Part shown: piece by piece, positions 37,532 to 45,710 of the stretch
Layout of the letters: each line of letters opens with the position of its first letter
Numbering within the stretch: the first letter of the stretch is position 1
From: Leptodesmis sichuanensis A121
GTDB lineage: Bacteria; Cyanobacteriota; Cyanobacteriia; Leptolyngbyales; Leptolyngbyaceae
Reading direction: 5' to 3'
Length of the DNA: 64,000 bases
NCBI RefSeq assembly: GCF_021379005.1
Contig: NZ_CP075171.1
Location: forward strand, 1,984,001 to 2,048,000
The notes under the pieces: generated by a model
Seen by the model: the letters and a program-made list of their open reading frames with translations, nothing else
Databases searched by the model: none
Told to the model about the DNA's origin: nothing
Translations under genes and position numbers: made by a program

Positions 37532-38805
37532 CAGGATGCTTTATCTGTCTGGTCCAGGTCGTTCTGCTGACCAGGATTGGGTTCCTCGGTTGGATGGCTA
37601 TTCAAAGCGGGATCAAATGTGGGTTCAGGTTTTTTGTCAGCCGCTGGGTCGTTTTTCAATAACTCGGCGATCGCCTGCCCTTCGATCGGGGGTTCCGTAA
37701 ACTCCTGACGGCGATCGGTAATCAGCCAATCCAGGGAAGCGGCCTGCACATCGATCGTGGCTCCGGTCTTGTCCACACAATAGCGACCAAAGACCAGCTT
37801 ATCCACCAACCTCACTCCTGGCCCCAGTCGGGAGTAATCAAAAATGACACTGTTATCGACCATGGCACCGCTACAAATCCAGCAATTGGGGCCAATCATC
37901 GTCGGCCCAATGATCGTTGCGCCATCTTCAATGTGGGTCATGCCCCCAATATAGACCGGGCCTTGAATATTTACCTTGTCCCAATTCACGGCCACATTCA
38001 ATCCGGTGTAAATTCCTGGAGCCACCTGCTGGCCTGGAATCTGCACGTTTTTGATCTCTCCCTTCAACACGGCTCGAATCGCATGCCAGTAGTCGGGAAC
38101 CTTACCAATATCGACCCACTCAAAATCCATCGCGATGCCATAGAACGGAGCGCCGATTTCCACCAATTTGGGAAATAGTTGACTGCCGATGTCGTATTCC
38201 ACACCAGAGGGGATATAGTTCAACACTTCCGGCTCAAAAATATAAATCCCGGTGTTGATAGAGTTGCTGAGGGCTTCTTCAACCGAAGGCTTCTCCTGGA
38301 AGGCTTTAATTCGGCCAGTTTCATCGGTGACTACAACCCCGTAACTGGACACTTCTTCCTTGGGTACGGTTTTCATGATGACGGTGGCGATCGACCCTTT
38401 TTCCTTGTGCCATTTCACCGCTGCCGTGAGATCCAGGTCAATCAGGGCATCCCCGCAGAGAACGACAAAGGTGTCGTCAAAAAAGTGGGAAAAGTCTTCG
38501 ATGCGACGCATTCCGCCCGCCGATCCCAGAGCTTTCCCTTGAAGCTCACCATTCTGGTCAATATAGCCTTCGAAGGAGTAGGCAATCTGCACCCCAAAGC
38601 GTTGCCCGTCTCGAAAATAGTTTTCAATTTCGTGGGCCAGATGGCTGACATTGACCATTATCTGGTCGAAACCGTGTTGCCGTAGCAACTCTAGCAAAAA
38701 CTCCATCACGGGTTTTTGCAGGATCGGAATCATGGGCTTGGGAATTTCATAGGTGATGGGGCGTACCCGCGTTCCTTTGCCCGCGGCCAGAATCATGGCT
38801 TTCAT
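37531..38805 (-). CDS. NDP-sugar pyrophosphorylase with beta-helix domain (CugP-like)
   Basis: A 424-residue nucleotidyltransferase. The N-terminal catalytic domain has MILAAGKGTRVRPITYEIPKP, LGSAGGMRRI, CGDALIDLDL and EWVDIGKVPDY. The C-terminal third has hexapeptide beta-helix repeats (VYIGGMTHIEDGATIIGP). It resembles the cyanobacterial enzyme reported to act as a non-GalU UDP-glucose pyrophosphorylase (CugP), although mannose-1-phosphate or glucose-1-phosphate activity cannot be excluded. The last 40 residues are polar and repeat-like. It is first in a coupled pair with ldcA. Confidence 0.85.
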   Translation of the reverse strand: MKAMILAAGKGTRVRPITYEIPKPMIPILQKPVMEFLLELLRQHGFDQIMVNVSHLAHEIENYFRDGQRFGVQIAYSFEGYIDQNGELQGKALGSAGGMRRIEDFSHFFDDTFVVLCGDALIDLDLTAAVKWHKEKGSIATVIMKTVPKEEVSSYGVVVTDETGRIKAFQEKPSVEEALSNSINTGIYIFEPEVLNYIPSGVEYDIGSQLFPKLVEIGAPFYGIAMDFEWVDIGKVPDYWHAIRAVLKGEIKNVQIPGQQVAPGIYTGLNVAVNWDKVNIQGPVYIGGMTHIEDGATIIGPTMIGPNCWICSGAMVDNSVIFDYSRLGPGVRLVDKLVFGRYCVDKTGATIDVQAASLDWLITDRRQEFTEPPIEGQAIAELLKNDPAADKKPEPTFDPALNSHPTEEPNPGQQNDLDQTDKAS

Positions 38806-39055
38806 AAATAGTTTTCTCTCAATCCTCAGCCATTAAATTTTAACTGTCAGAATCCGCTTCTCGCTGATCTATCTGCAAGCTGTGTTTATGCTTCACAGAA
38901 GTGAAAACACGGAGTAGCTGCAATAACGATATATTAACGGCTCATTGCAAACACAAGAATTCTTCATCAAAGGAGCCATTTTAGTTACAGCAACTTTAAA
39001 ACTTTAAAGGGAAGACACAAACCAGAATAAACGCGGCTCCAAAAACTGGGCTTCT

Positions 39056-39126
39056 AAACCTTGTCCAACTCCAGAACCGAAGCTTCTTTGATCGGAAAAC
39101 AACCGTTCTCTCGCTGGACTTGGTTT
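39056..39126. repeat. Dispersed palindromic repeat, family A, copy 3 (inverted)
   Basis: Begins aaaccttgtccaactccag and ends gagagaacgg-type arms read in reverse (cgctggacttggttt), so it is the reverse orientation of copies 1, 2 and 4. The rest of the 453-bp gap between the nucleotidyltransferase and scpA shows no gene. Confidence 0.75.
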
Positions 39127-39258
39127 ATCTTGAAAATACCGGGAGTTGATCCTGCGATCCGGAGACATCCGACTTCTACTCTAACGTCTAAGAAAACCGA
39201 TTTCTGACCTGAAAGTACCAGAATGGGCTTCAGCTATTTGGAACAACCCGGTTGTTAT

Positions 39259-40101
39259 CTAAGCCGATCCATCCGTTACTTTTACATCAGACTCTACAAG
39301 GGGACGAACTCGTAAATCCTGATAAAATTCGTCCTGCGCTAGTTCCACTTTAGATTGAGCCGAAAGCAGCAGCAAGGCCCAGAAGATGCCAACCCGATCG
39401 TGCGTTGAGGGATGAACCTCTGGAGCCGCCGATGAGTGGCCTGCATGGATAGTCTTATGGCCCTGGGAATTGGTCCACAATTCTAGCAGCAATTCAAAAT
39501 CCAGCCAGTTTTGAGTGGTGGGATCGATCGTTTCCCAATGGGTGGCAAAGAATTGTTCCAGGGCTGTCGCGACTTCCGATAAATTTTCCTGGTGGGCCAG
39601 TTGAGCGATCGCCCGTACCGCTTGCGAACGAGATTGGGGTGGCGGACGACGGAGGCGCTTACGGGGAGTAGGATCTTCCAATGCTTGCGCGATCGCCCGC
39701 AATTGCTCAATCAAATCCGTTAAAGTCACTCGTCGGCGTTTAGGAGCAGGAGCCACTGCCCGTCGCCGTAACTGCCGTTCCAGGTAGGGAGGAAGCGGAG
39801 TGGGGCCATTTTCCTCTCCTTCTAATTCCACCTCATCCAGCAACTCAGAGTCTGCTTGCGCTGTTTCAGCCTGCACCAGGCTATCCGCTTTCAGCAATAC
39901 CAGCATGGACGCATACAAAAACGCCTGACCGGAGGAAGACAGGCTTTTTTCGTAAGGCTCTCGTCCATCCGCCACAGGAGCCATGTCACTGAGAAACCGA
40001 TCGATGACCTCAATTACCTTCACATCCCAGGGATCAATCTCTCCCTGTTCTGCCATGTTGATCAGGAGCGCGATCGCATCCTCAGCTAGAGAAAGCGGCA
40101 T
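39259..40101 (-). CDS. scpA: Segregation/condensation protein A (ScpA)
   Basis: A 280-residue kleisin that works with SMC and ScpB in chromosome compaction. I start at ATG 40101 (MPLSLAEDAIALLINM); the longer frame to 40215 overlaps a separate small gene. The N-terminal motif GEIDPWDVKVIEVIDRFL, the middle FLYASMLVLLKADSL and the C-terminal winged-helix region with FWALLLLSAQSKVELAQDEFYQDL fit ScpA. It is the last gene of a probable operon lapA-like, 38-aa peptide, scpA. Confidence 0.92.
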   Translation of the reverse strand: MPLSLAEDAIALLINMAEQGEIDPWDVKVIEVIDRFLSDMAPVADGREPYEKSLSSSGQAFLYASMLVLLKADSLVQAETAQADSELLDEVELEGEENGPTPLPPYLERQLRRRAVAPAPKRRRVTLTDLIEQLRAIAQALEDPTPRKRLRRPPPQSRSQAVRAIAQLAHQENLSEVATALEQFFATHWETIDPTTQNWLDFELLLELWTNSQGHKTIHAGHSSAAPEVHPSTHDRVGIFWALLLLSAQSKVELAQDEFYQDLRVRPLVESDVKVTDGSA

Positions 40102-40112
40102 AAGCAAAGCCC

Positions 40113-40229
40113 TTAACGGTGGGAGATCCGGACAAACCAGGCAGCAGCTAAGAGAATTAAACCCAACAACAGGAGCGGCACCCAAAGGCTCCATAAACTT
40201 GCAGGGGTAATCCAATCAGCAGCCGTCAT
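40113..40229 (-). CDS. 38-aa single-span membrane peptide
   Basis: ATG 40229 to TAA 40113, with a possible ribosome-binding site (taggatg) upstream and 11 bp to the scpA start. The peptide starts MTAADWITPASLWSLW, has one strongly hydrophobic helix (VPLLLLGLILLAAAW) and a basic end (RISHR). Size and shape resemble small subunits of photosynthetic or respiratory complexes, but I cannot assign it to one. It lies 25 bp after the lapA-like gene, same strand. Confidence 0.65.
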   Translation of the reverse strand: MTAADWITPASLWSLWVPLLLLGLILLAAAWFVRISHR

Positions 40230-40254
40230 GAGTGCATCCTAACCTATGCAACGA

Positions 40255-40623
40255 TTACTGAGTCACCAATTCAGCGTCCGTTGTCTGCGTTTCGGAGGCA
40301 ACAGATTTTGCCGCAGGTAGCAGGCGCTGTTGCTCAATCTCTGCTTTGTAGCGTTCTACATCTTCCTCTAATGCTTGAATTCGCTCATCCCGTACCCGAA
40401 CTTCCTGACCAGTTTCCAGTAATCGTTGCAATCGTGTCCAGACGCTAAACACCCAGGCCAGCACCGCCCCTAATCCCATCGCCAGAATTAATTCAATCGA
40501 TAGGGGAGCCTGCAAATCGACTCCCTTAACCAGGTGGATCACGGCAGGTTCTGTGTTCTCAATGCCAAACAAAACCAGAGCCAGACAAATCACGAAAATG
40601 ACAAAAAAATTAACCTGTCGCAT
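40255..40623 (-). CDS. LapA-domain (DUF1049) membrane protein
   Basis: A 122-residue protein started at ATG 40623 behind gagg. It has two hydrophobic segments (FFVIFVICLALVLFGIEN and IELILAMGLGAVLAWVF) separated by a short loop with TEPAVIHL, the LapA pattern, then a cytoplasmic coiled coil (RVRDERIQALEEDVERYKAEI). In other bacteria LapA acts in lipopolysaccharide assembly control or membrane organisation. Role here unknown. Confidence 0.85.
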   Translation of the reverse strand: MRQVNFFVIFVICLALVLFGIENTEPAVIHLVKGVDLQAPLSIELILAMGLGAVLAWVFSVWTRLQRLLETGQEVRVRDERIQALEEDVERYKAEIEQQRLLPAAKSVASETQTTDAELVTQ

Positions 40624-40692
40624 AAGCCTCAAACCAGTTAGTAGAGCTACAAAGATAGCAAGTTACATGAATATGGCCAGCCAGATTTTAAC

Positions 40693-40794
40693 TCATTCAA
40701 TTTTTCCTGGCTCCCAGGAACGCTCACTGATTAATTTGTACCAGAGGCTGACGATATAGTGGCTGCGATCGAGGATTTGTTTTGAAATTGTCAT
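40693..40794 (-). CDS. Possible 33-aa peptide coupled to the AI-2E family gene
   Basis: Its ATG overlaps the stop of the AI-2E family gene (TGATG). It reads MTISKQILDRSHYIVSLWY and so on to EPGKIE, with no recognisable motif. The perfect overlap hints at coupling, but so short a frame can arise by chance. Confidence 0.3.
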   Translation of the reverse strand: MTISKQILDRSHYIVSLWYKLISERSWEPGKIE

Positions 40795-41867
40795 CAAATA
40801 ATTTCTTCTTCTGCCTTTTTTAATTTCAGGGCAAGGCGTTCCGATCGAACCGCCTCCAGGGTGCCTTTGATGGTGCCTGCGATCGGAACCGCGACAATGA
40901 CTCCTAAAAAGCCTGCCATTTGCAACCCCATCAGCAAGGCAATAAAAATCCAGATGGGATTCAGGCCCGTAAAGTCGCCCAACATTTTGGGGCCAAGAAC
41001 GTTGTCCCGAACTTGCTGCAGGATGGTGGCCGCGATCGCCACCCAGAAGCCCATCCAAAAATTTTGCAGCATCAGCAGAATAGTGACGACTCCAATTCCC
41101 AGCGCCGCTCCCACCAGCGGAATCAGTTCGGCAATCCCAATTAACAGGGCAAACAGCAGCGCAAACGGGACTTGCAGAACCAGAAAAACGGGGATCAGGG
41201 CCAGTCCCATAAACGCGGCCAGCAAGATTTGACTAATAAAAAAATTATGGAAATTCAGCCACAGAGACTCGCGAAAGGGGATGCCATACCGGGGTGGCAG
41301 CAGATTAATCAGCCCATTCCACAACTGGTTGCCATACAGCAGCATATAGAATGCCAGGACAAACACCAGGATTGTGGTAATCAACCCGTTCACCGTACCG
41401 ACGGCTACTCCCACAGCTTCTTTCGCCACAACCTCTAACTGCCGTTCAATTTGATTATTAATCCGGCCACTGAAGCCCTGGAGATCCAGCGGCAGATTGT
41501 GCTGCTTTGCCCATAGATCGAGTGCTTGTAAGTTGCGGGCACTGGTCTGAAGCCAATCGGGAATTTTGGCCAGGAGTTGAGCCGTCTGATCCACAATAAT
41601 CGGCACCAGAGTCACTCCGGCAATCACAAACAATGCCACTGTAACCACCAGCACCAGCGTGACCGCTTGCACTCGCGATAGGGTGGCCCGCTGAAACAGT
41701 CGTACTGGATAGTTGAGCAGAAAAGCCAGAATTGCCGCCATCACCAGGACAGTGACGAGTCCCTCAAAAAAGCGAAAGAGTTGGGTTAATAGCCAAACGT
41801 TTAAAGCGACGATTGGGCCAGTCAAACCCCAAACGAGCAGGCGTTGAAGGTGAACAGAACGATGCAT
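40794..41867 (-). CDS. AI-2E family transporter
   Basis: A 357-residue polytopic membrane protein of the AI-2 exporter/PerM superfamily. Eight hydrophobic segments are visible; family signatures are LLNYPVRLFQR, the amphipathic loop with LLAKIPDWLQ, and IAELIPLVGAALGIG and DNVLGPKMLGDFTGLNPIW. Members export signals or ions or exchange Na+/H+; the substrate here is unknown. The DUF3153 gene stops 2 bp upstream on the same strand, so the two form an operon with the genes to their right. Confidence 0.9.
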   Translation of the reverse strand: MHRSVHLQRLLVWGLTGPIVALNVWLLTQLFRFFEGLVTVLVMAAILAFLLNYPVRLFQRATLSRVQAVTLVLVVTVALFVIAGVTLVPIIVDQTAQLLAKIPDWLQTSARNLQALDLWAKQHNLPLDLQGFSGRINNQIERQLEVVAKEAVGVAVGTVNGLITTILVFVLAFYMLLYGNQLWNGLINLLPPRYGIPFRESLWLNFHNFFISQILLAAFMGLALIPVFLVLQVPFALLFALLIGIAELIPLVGAALGIGVVTILLMLQNFWMGFWVAIAATILQQVRDNVLGPKMLGDFTGLNPIWIFIALLMGLQMAGFLGVIVAVPIAGTIKGTLEAVRSERLALKLKKAEEEII

Positions 41868-41868
41868 A

Positions 41869-42666
41869 TTAAGCGGGTTTGGAATTGGGGGTAGCCGCTT
41901 CCTGGACGGCCTGGGTAGATTTCAGGAAGATACCCAGAGCCACTAGAAGAATAATCCCTACTGTACCAATCCCTAGCGGACTGGGAAGCCAAAAGACAGC
42001 TTCCAGCACATTCTGCTTACCGGGGATTAATGACCAGATGAGTTGATGACCTTGTTGAAGAATTCTGGGACGATTCATGCCATCGCCATAATAGTTGCGG
42101 GCACCCCAGGGCGTTTCTAGCTGAAATTCCAGTTGAATCAGGTTGGCGGGACTGACGAGGATTTCTCCCTGAGCAGAGGCCACGCCCAGCGATCGCAAAT
42201 CAATGTCATACACCAGGCGATCGCGCTCTGCCAGCAACCAGTTACTATGCTCCACCTTTAAATGAGACGCGATCGTTGAAAGTTCAGTACCCGTAGCAGT
42301 TTCAGAGTCTTGATTTAAGACGGTGCCCAAAAACTGATTAAACTTCTTCTCTAAATCCGCACTGCTGGTAAAGGGAATTTTGACAATCAGATCCTGTTCT
42401 GCAGTAAACGTAACTTTGCCACCTAAGTGAGCGGCTTGCTGTTCCACCGCTTGCGACCATTGCTGCAGGGCTGAACTTCCAAAGTTTTTTAGCCGTTCCC
42501 CCAATTGAATGTATTGCACAATCTCGCCCCGGTTCGCGTGATCAAATCGAATCCCGATGGTGGAGTCCACGCAGCCAGACAGCACCAGGGCCAGCAAGAT
42601 CATCACCCAGCATCGCGATAAACGAGATAACCAGCGGACGATCGCCACTTCCTTTAAGCCAGCCAT
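41869..42666 (-). CDS. DUF3153-type lipoprotein or membrane protein
   Basis: A 265-residue protein. The N terminus has a lipoprotein-like signal (LLALVLSGCVDS, Cys about 32) and the C terminus a hydrophobic span (LGIGTVGIILLVALGIFL). The middle has GIRFDHANRGEIVQYIQLGERL and LVYDIDLRSLGVASAQGEIL, matching the cyanobacterial DUF3153 family, whose function is unknown. The start overlaps the end of the upstream gene by 13 bp. Confidence 0.8.
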   Translation of the reverse strand: MAGLKEVAIVRWLSRLSRCWVMILLALVLSGCVDSTIGIRFDHANRGEIVQYIQLGERLKNFGSSALQQWSQAVEQQAAHLGGKVTFTAEQDLIVKIPFTSSADLEKKFNQFLGTVLNQDSETATGTELSTIASHLKVEHSNWLLAERDRLVYDIDLRSLGVASAQGEILVSPANLIQLEFQLETPWGARNYYGDGMNRPRILQQGHQLIWSLIPGKQNVLEAVFWLPSPLGIGTVGIILLVALGIFLKSTQAVQEAATPNSKPA

Positions 42667-43190
42667 ATCAACCCTCCGACAATCAGCAGTGCCCCCAGAA
42701 GAGCCACCCAGATAAAGCGATTATCTTCTGTATTGACCTGACTGAGATCAACAGGTTCAGGAACAGCTTTGGGTTTAGGGGCGGGACGGCTACTGGTTGA
42801 TCCCCCAGATGACGCACCAATCCGACTTTTGGCAGCAGCCTCACCCAAGTTGGTTAGATCCGGGATTTGGGTCAGCCACTCTGGACGGGTTTTGAGTTGA
42901 GGGGCTTCCAGAATGTACAGGAGGCGACGGCCTTCCTTGCGGGTTTTGAGATGGGGATGGTTGGTCAGTTGACGACACAGAGCGATCGCCGCTTCCCGCT
43001 GTCCCACGGCTTCATAGGCCATGACCAACCAGCTTTGCACTTCTCCCCCCAACGAGGAATTAGGATTAATTGAAGCGTTAGCTTTCTCTAAAGAATTAAC
43101 TGACTTCCGATAATCTCCCCGCTCAAAGGCCACCTTTCCCGCCTGATAATCAGCTCTAGCAGTTTCAAGATTGTCTGGATTTACAGTCAT
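42654..43190 (-). CDS. TPR-like protein with C-terminal membrane anchor
   Basis: A 178-residue protein started at ATG 43190 (MTVNPDNLE); the frame opens upstream but without conserved-looking sequence. The N-terminal part is helical and TPR-like (ARADYQAGKVAFERGDYRKSVNSLEKA, shown in part: YQAGKVAFERGDYRKS; then WLVMAYEAVGQREAAIALCR). A Ser/Pro-rich linker leads to a C-terminal hydrophobic helix (WVALLGALLIVGGLIWLA). Function unknown; its overlap with the DUF3153 gene suggests they act together. Confidence 0.75.
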   Translation of the reverse strand: MTVNPDNLETARADYQAGKVAFERGDYRKSVNSLEKANASINPNSSLGGEVQSWLVMAYEAVGQREAAIALCRQLTNHPHLKTRKEGRRLLYILEAPQLKTRPEWLTQIPDLTNLGEAAAKSRIGASSGGSTSSRPAPKPKAVPEPVDLSQVNTEDNRFIWVALLGALLIVGGLIWLA

Positions 43191-43251
43191 ACAGCCTCCT
43201 CCCTGACCTACAAATTCTGAGAAGCCGGATTGAGTCACTCCGAGTTCTTGC

Positions 43252-43327
43252 GTAGGATGTGTTAGCGTCCCATAAGGCACCACCGTCAGCCATTGATGCG
43301 TTACGGCTACCGCCTAACACATCCTAC
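43252..43327. repeat. Dispersed palindromic repeat of the gtaggatgtgtta type
   Basis: Outer arms gtaggatgtgttag (43252-43265) and ctaacacatcctac (43314-43327) are exact reverse complements. The interior has a second weaker palindrome around gcgttacgg. Such elements are common between cyanobacterial genes. It ends 8 bp before the holB stop. Confidence 0.85.
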
Positions 43328-43334
43328 AAAATTC

Positions 43335-44303
43335 TCAGGCCACCATTCCCAACAGGGTTACTTCCCAGACCAGGCGAGGTTGCACATTGGAGCGCAGATA
43401 CTCGCGGGCTTTTTCGAGTAGCTGTAAGGGTTGAAGCTGAGAATTTTCCCAGGGCCGTTGCTGAGTCTGTTGCCAGTAATGGTGTTGCAAGTAATCAATC
43501 AACCAGAGTTGCATTTCGGGTTCAATCAGTTGGTTAATCTGACGGGCAAGGGTGAGAGCCTCCCGGTGAGAACGGGGCCGTTGAGTGATTTGTTGCAGTA
43601 GATCTGCAGGTAAGGCTTGCAATTGCTGCCAGTGAGCGATCGCGGCTCCGGGACTGCCATCCGCCAGTTGCAAAATTTGGGGATGCTGTCCAATTTCCCC
43701 ATATCCGGCATCTTGCAGCACCTGCGCCATTGCTTCCCTGGCTAATCGGTAAAAGGGAATGCGTTGACAGCGGGACACCAACGTTGGGAGTAAGGACTCA
43801 ACGCCCGGAGCGATCAAAATTAAAGTAGCGCGTCCCGGTTCCTCCAAAGTCTTCAATAAAGCATTGGCAGGAGCTTCTGCCATCGTTTCGGCCTGCTCAA
43901 TCACGACCACCGATCGGGACGCTTCCAGAGGCGGGCGGCCCAAAAATTGCGCGATCTCTCGAATTTGTTCCAGACGAATCAAAGGAGCCGCTTTGCGCTT
44001 CACTCCTGCCACTATTGCCTCAGCCGTTGACAGCCGTTTTCCCTGATGCAGATAAGTTGGCTCCACCCAGAGTAAATCCGGATGGTTGCGATCGCGAATC
44101 CGCTGCTGCAAGATTGCTGGTTCCTTACTCATGGATGCAGTCTGACTGAATAAATCGGCAATAAAACACTCTGCCGCTAAACTGCGACCGACTCCTGCCG
44201 GGCCAGCAAACAGGTAAGCCGGAGCAACTCGCTGTTTTGCGATCGCTTGTTTCAGTAACTTGACCGCCTGGGGTTGGCCGATGAGCGGAGAGAAAGGGGA
44301 CAT
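43335..44303 (-). CDS. holB: DNA polymerase III delta' subunit (HolB)
   Basis: A 322-residue clamp-loader subunit. The AAA+ region has GQPQAVKLLKQAI, a P-loop-like GPAGVGRSLAAE in which the usual Lys is Arg, and FLGRPPLEASRSVVVIEQAETM. ANALLKTLEEPGRATLILI and SRCQRIPF (sensor 1 and the SRC motif) place it as delta' rather than gamma/tau. Loss of the P-loop Lys fits a non-hydrolysing subunit. The zinc-binding Cys cluster of E. coli delta' is absent. It lies downstream of tmk, the usual partner. Confidence 0.92.
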   Translation of the reverse strand: MSPFSPLIGQPQAVKLLKQAIAKQRVAPAYLFAGPAGVGRSLAAECFIADLFSQTASMSKEPAILQQRIRDRNHPDLLWVEPTYLHQGKRLSTAEAIVAGVKRKAAPLIRLEQIREIAQFLGRPPLEASRSVVVIEQAETMAEAPANALLKTLEEPGRATLILIAPGVESLLPTLVSRCQRIPFYRLAREAMAQVLQDAGYGEIGQHPQILQLADGSPGAAIAHWQQLQALPADLLQQITQRPRSHREALTLARQINQLIEPEMQLWLIDYLQHHYWQQTQQRPWENSQLQPLQLLEKAREYLRSNVQPRLVWEVTLLGMVA

Positions 44304-44315
44304 GGGGAATAGAGA

Positions 44316-44343
44316 GGTTTAAGGTTTAAGGTTTAAGGTTTAA
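44316..44343. repeat. Tandem heptanucleotide repeat ggtttaa x4
   Basis: Four exact copies of ggtttaa in the tmk-holB gap. Confidence 0.85.
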
Positions 44344-44372
44344 GTTAGCTCTGAACGGAGAACTCAAAACTT

Positions 44373-44443
44373 AAACCAAGTCCAGCGAGAGAACGGGCGT
44401 TTTCCGATCCGAGAAACTTCGGTTCTGGACTTGGACAAGGTTT
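44373..44443. repeat. Dispersed palindromic repeat, family A, copy 4
   Basis: Starts aaaccaagtccagcgagaga and ends gttctggacttggacaaggttt. It is the best-preserved copy: arms aaacc.aagtccag and ctggacttgg.ggttt are complementary. It runs into the stop codon region of tmk. Confidence 0.8.
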
Positions 44444-45125
44444 AAAACTCAAACCTTGTCCCAAACCACTGCTGGAACCGTTCCTTTAAAGTAGCTTGAA
44501 TCTGTTGGGCAACCAGGTCTGCGGGTTGGTTGGCGTTAATCGGAACGATGCGATCGGGGAAGGTAGCGGCCAGAGTTGTAAAGCCATGCCGCACTTGGTG
44601 GTGGAAGGTGCGATCGGCTTGTTCGATGCGATCGATGGTGCCTCGCTGTCGAGTCCTGGCCAGTCCGGTTTCTACTTCCAGGTCGAGCCAGAGGGTGAGA
44701 TCACTTTGCAAACCGTTAGTAGCGATCTGGTTCAACTGCTCAATGAGGGACAGATCCAGTCCTCGACCATAGCCCTGATAGGCGATCGTGGAGTCGGTAT
44801 AGCGATCGCAGAGGATCAAATCCCCTGCGGCCAGTCGGGGACGCAAAAAGGTTTCTACGTGTTGAGCACGATCGGCAGCATACAGCAACAGTTCGGTGCG
44901 ATCGCAGATCTCTGCTGGCCGGGATTGTTCTAGCAAAATCTGGCGAATTCGCTGACCGGTTTCGGTTCCTCCAGGTTCACGAGTTAAGACAATCTGACGG
45001 ATATAGCCTTTGCTCTGCAAGTGGGTTAACCAGCCGCTATTGATCAGCCACTGATGCGATCGCTGGAGTTGAGTGGTTTTACCCGCACCCTCGCCTCCTT
45101 CAAAGACGATCAATCGACCCCGCAT
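44442..45125 (-). CDS. tmk: Thymidylate kinase
   Basis: A 227-residue kinase converting dTMP to dTDP. I start at ATG 45125 behind ggagg rather than the TTG at 45143. The P-loop FEGGEGAGKTTQL, REPGGTETGQRIR, and DRYTDSTIAYQGYGRGL with the DR(Y) motif are clear; a LID-region TRQRG follows. It is upstream of holB on the same strand, with about 140 bp of repeats between. The 3' end merges with the dispersed repeat. Confidence 0.95.
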   Translation of the reverse strand: MRGRLIVFEGGEGAGKTTQLQRSHQWLINSGWLTHLQSKGYIRQIVLTREPGGTETGQRIRQILLEQSRPAEICDRTELLLYAADRAQHVETFLRPRLAAGDLILCDRYTDSTIAYQGYGRGLDLSLIEQLNQIATNGLQSDLTLWLDLEVETGLARTRQRGTIDRIEQADRTFHHQVRHGFTTLAATFPDRIVPINANQPADLVAQQIQATLKERFQQWFGTRFEF

Positions 45126-45269
45126 ATTCAAAAATTCCTCCAATTACTATTAATTTTTCGATTAATATTTCTGATAAATAGCAGAGTCATGATTAGAATC
45201 AGCAACCCTACTCTGCTCAACGGGCGCTATCATGGCAGAGTCTTAGTATCCCAATATCCAGGACAAATC

Positions 45270-45617
45270 ATGGCGCGTTACACTGGCTTTTTCAAAGTTG
45301 CAGCCTCTGTAAACAATTTTCAGCAGCTATTGAGCGAACTTTTAGAGTCCTGCAACTTTAATATTATCTACCAGGCGGGAGATTATTTGATGGCCCGCGA
45401 AATTCCTGGCAAGGTTGCTTATCATCAACTGGTAACGGTGGAAGTTCTTGTTGATAAGACGATGGCCACAAATCAAGAAGTACAAATGAATTTTGTGATT
45501 AAAAATGAAGAACTGCCGCTGCAAGTAGATAACCACTGCTATCAGGTATTCAATCAGGTGAATCAGGCAGTTCAGGATGCAAGCTGCTGGAAGTTAATTG
45601 AAGTGGCTGCCAGTTAA
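45270..45617 (+). CDS. Conserved-type cyanobacterial protein, 116 aa
   Basis: I start at ATG 45270 (MARYTGFFKVAASVNNFQQLL), preceded by agga; the longer frame back to 45054 overlaps tmk on the other strand. The fold appears alpha/beta, with NIIYQAGDYLMAREIPG and LVTVEVLVDKT. This resembles a family I know only as cyanobacterial conserved hypothetical. Function unknown. Confidence 0.75.
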   Translation: MARYTGFFKVAASVNNFQQLLSELLESCNFNIIYQAGDYLMAREIPGKVAYHQLVTVEVLVDKTMATNQEVQMNFVIKNEELPLQVDNHCYQVFNQVNQAVQDASCWKLIEVAAS

Positions 45618-45710
45618 ATTCAATCAGGAAGGCAGAAGGTAGAGGGCAGAATACAGCACAAGAAGTCCGCTTTTGTGATTAAGGGTGAGTGTGGACTAGA
45701 TCAGGCTACC

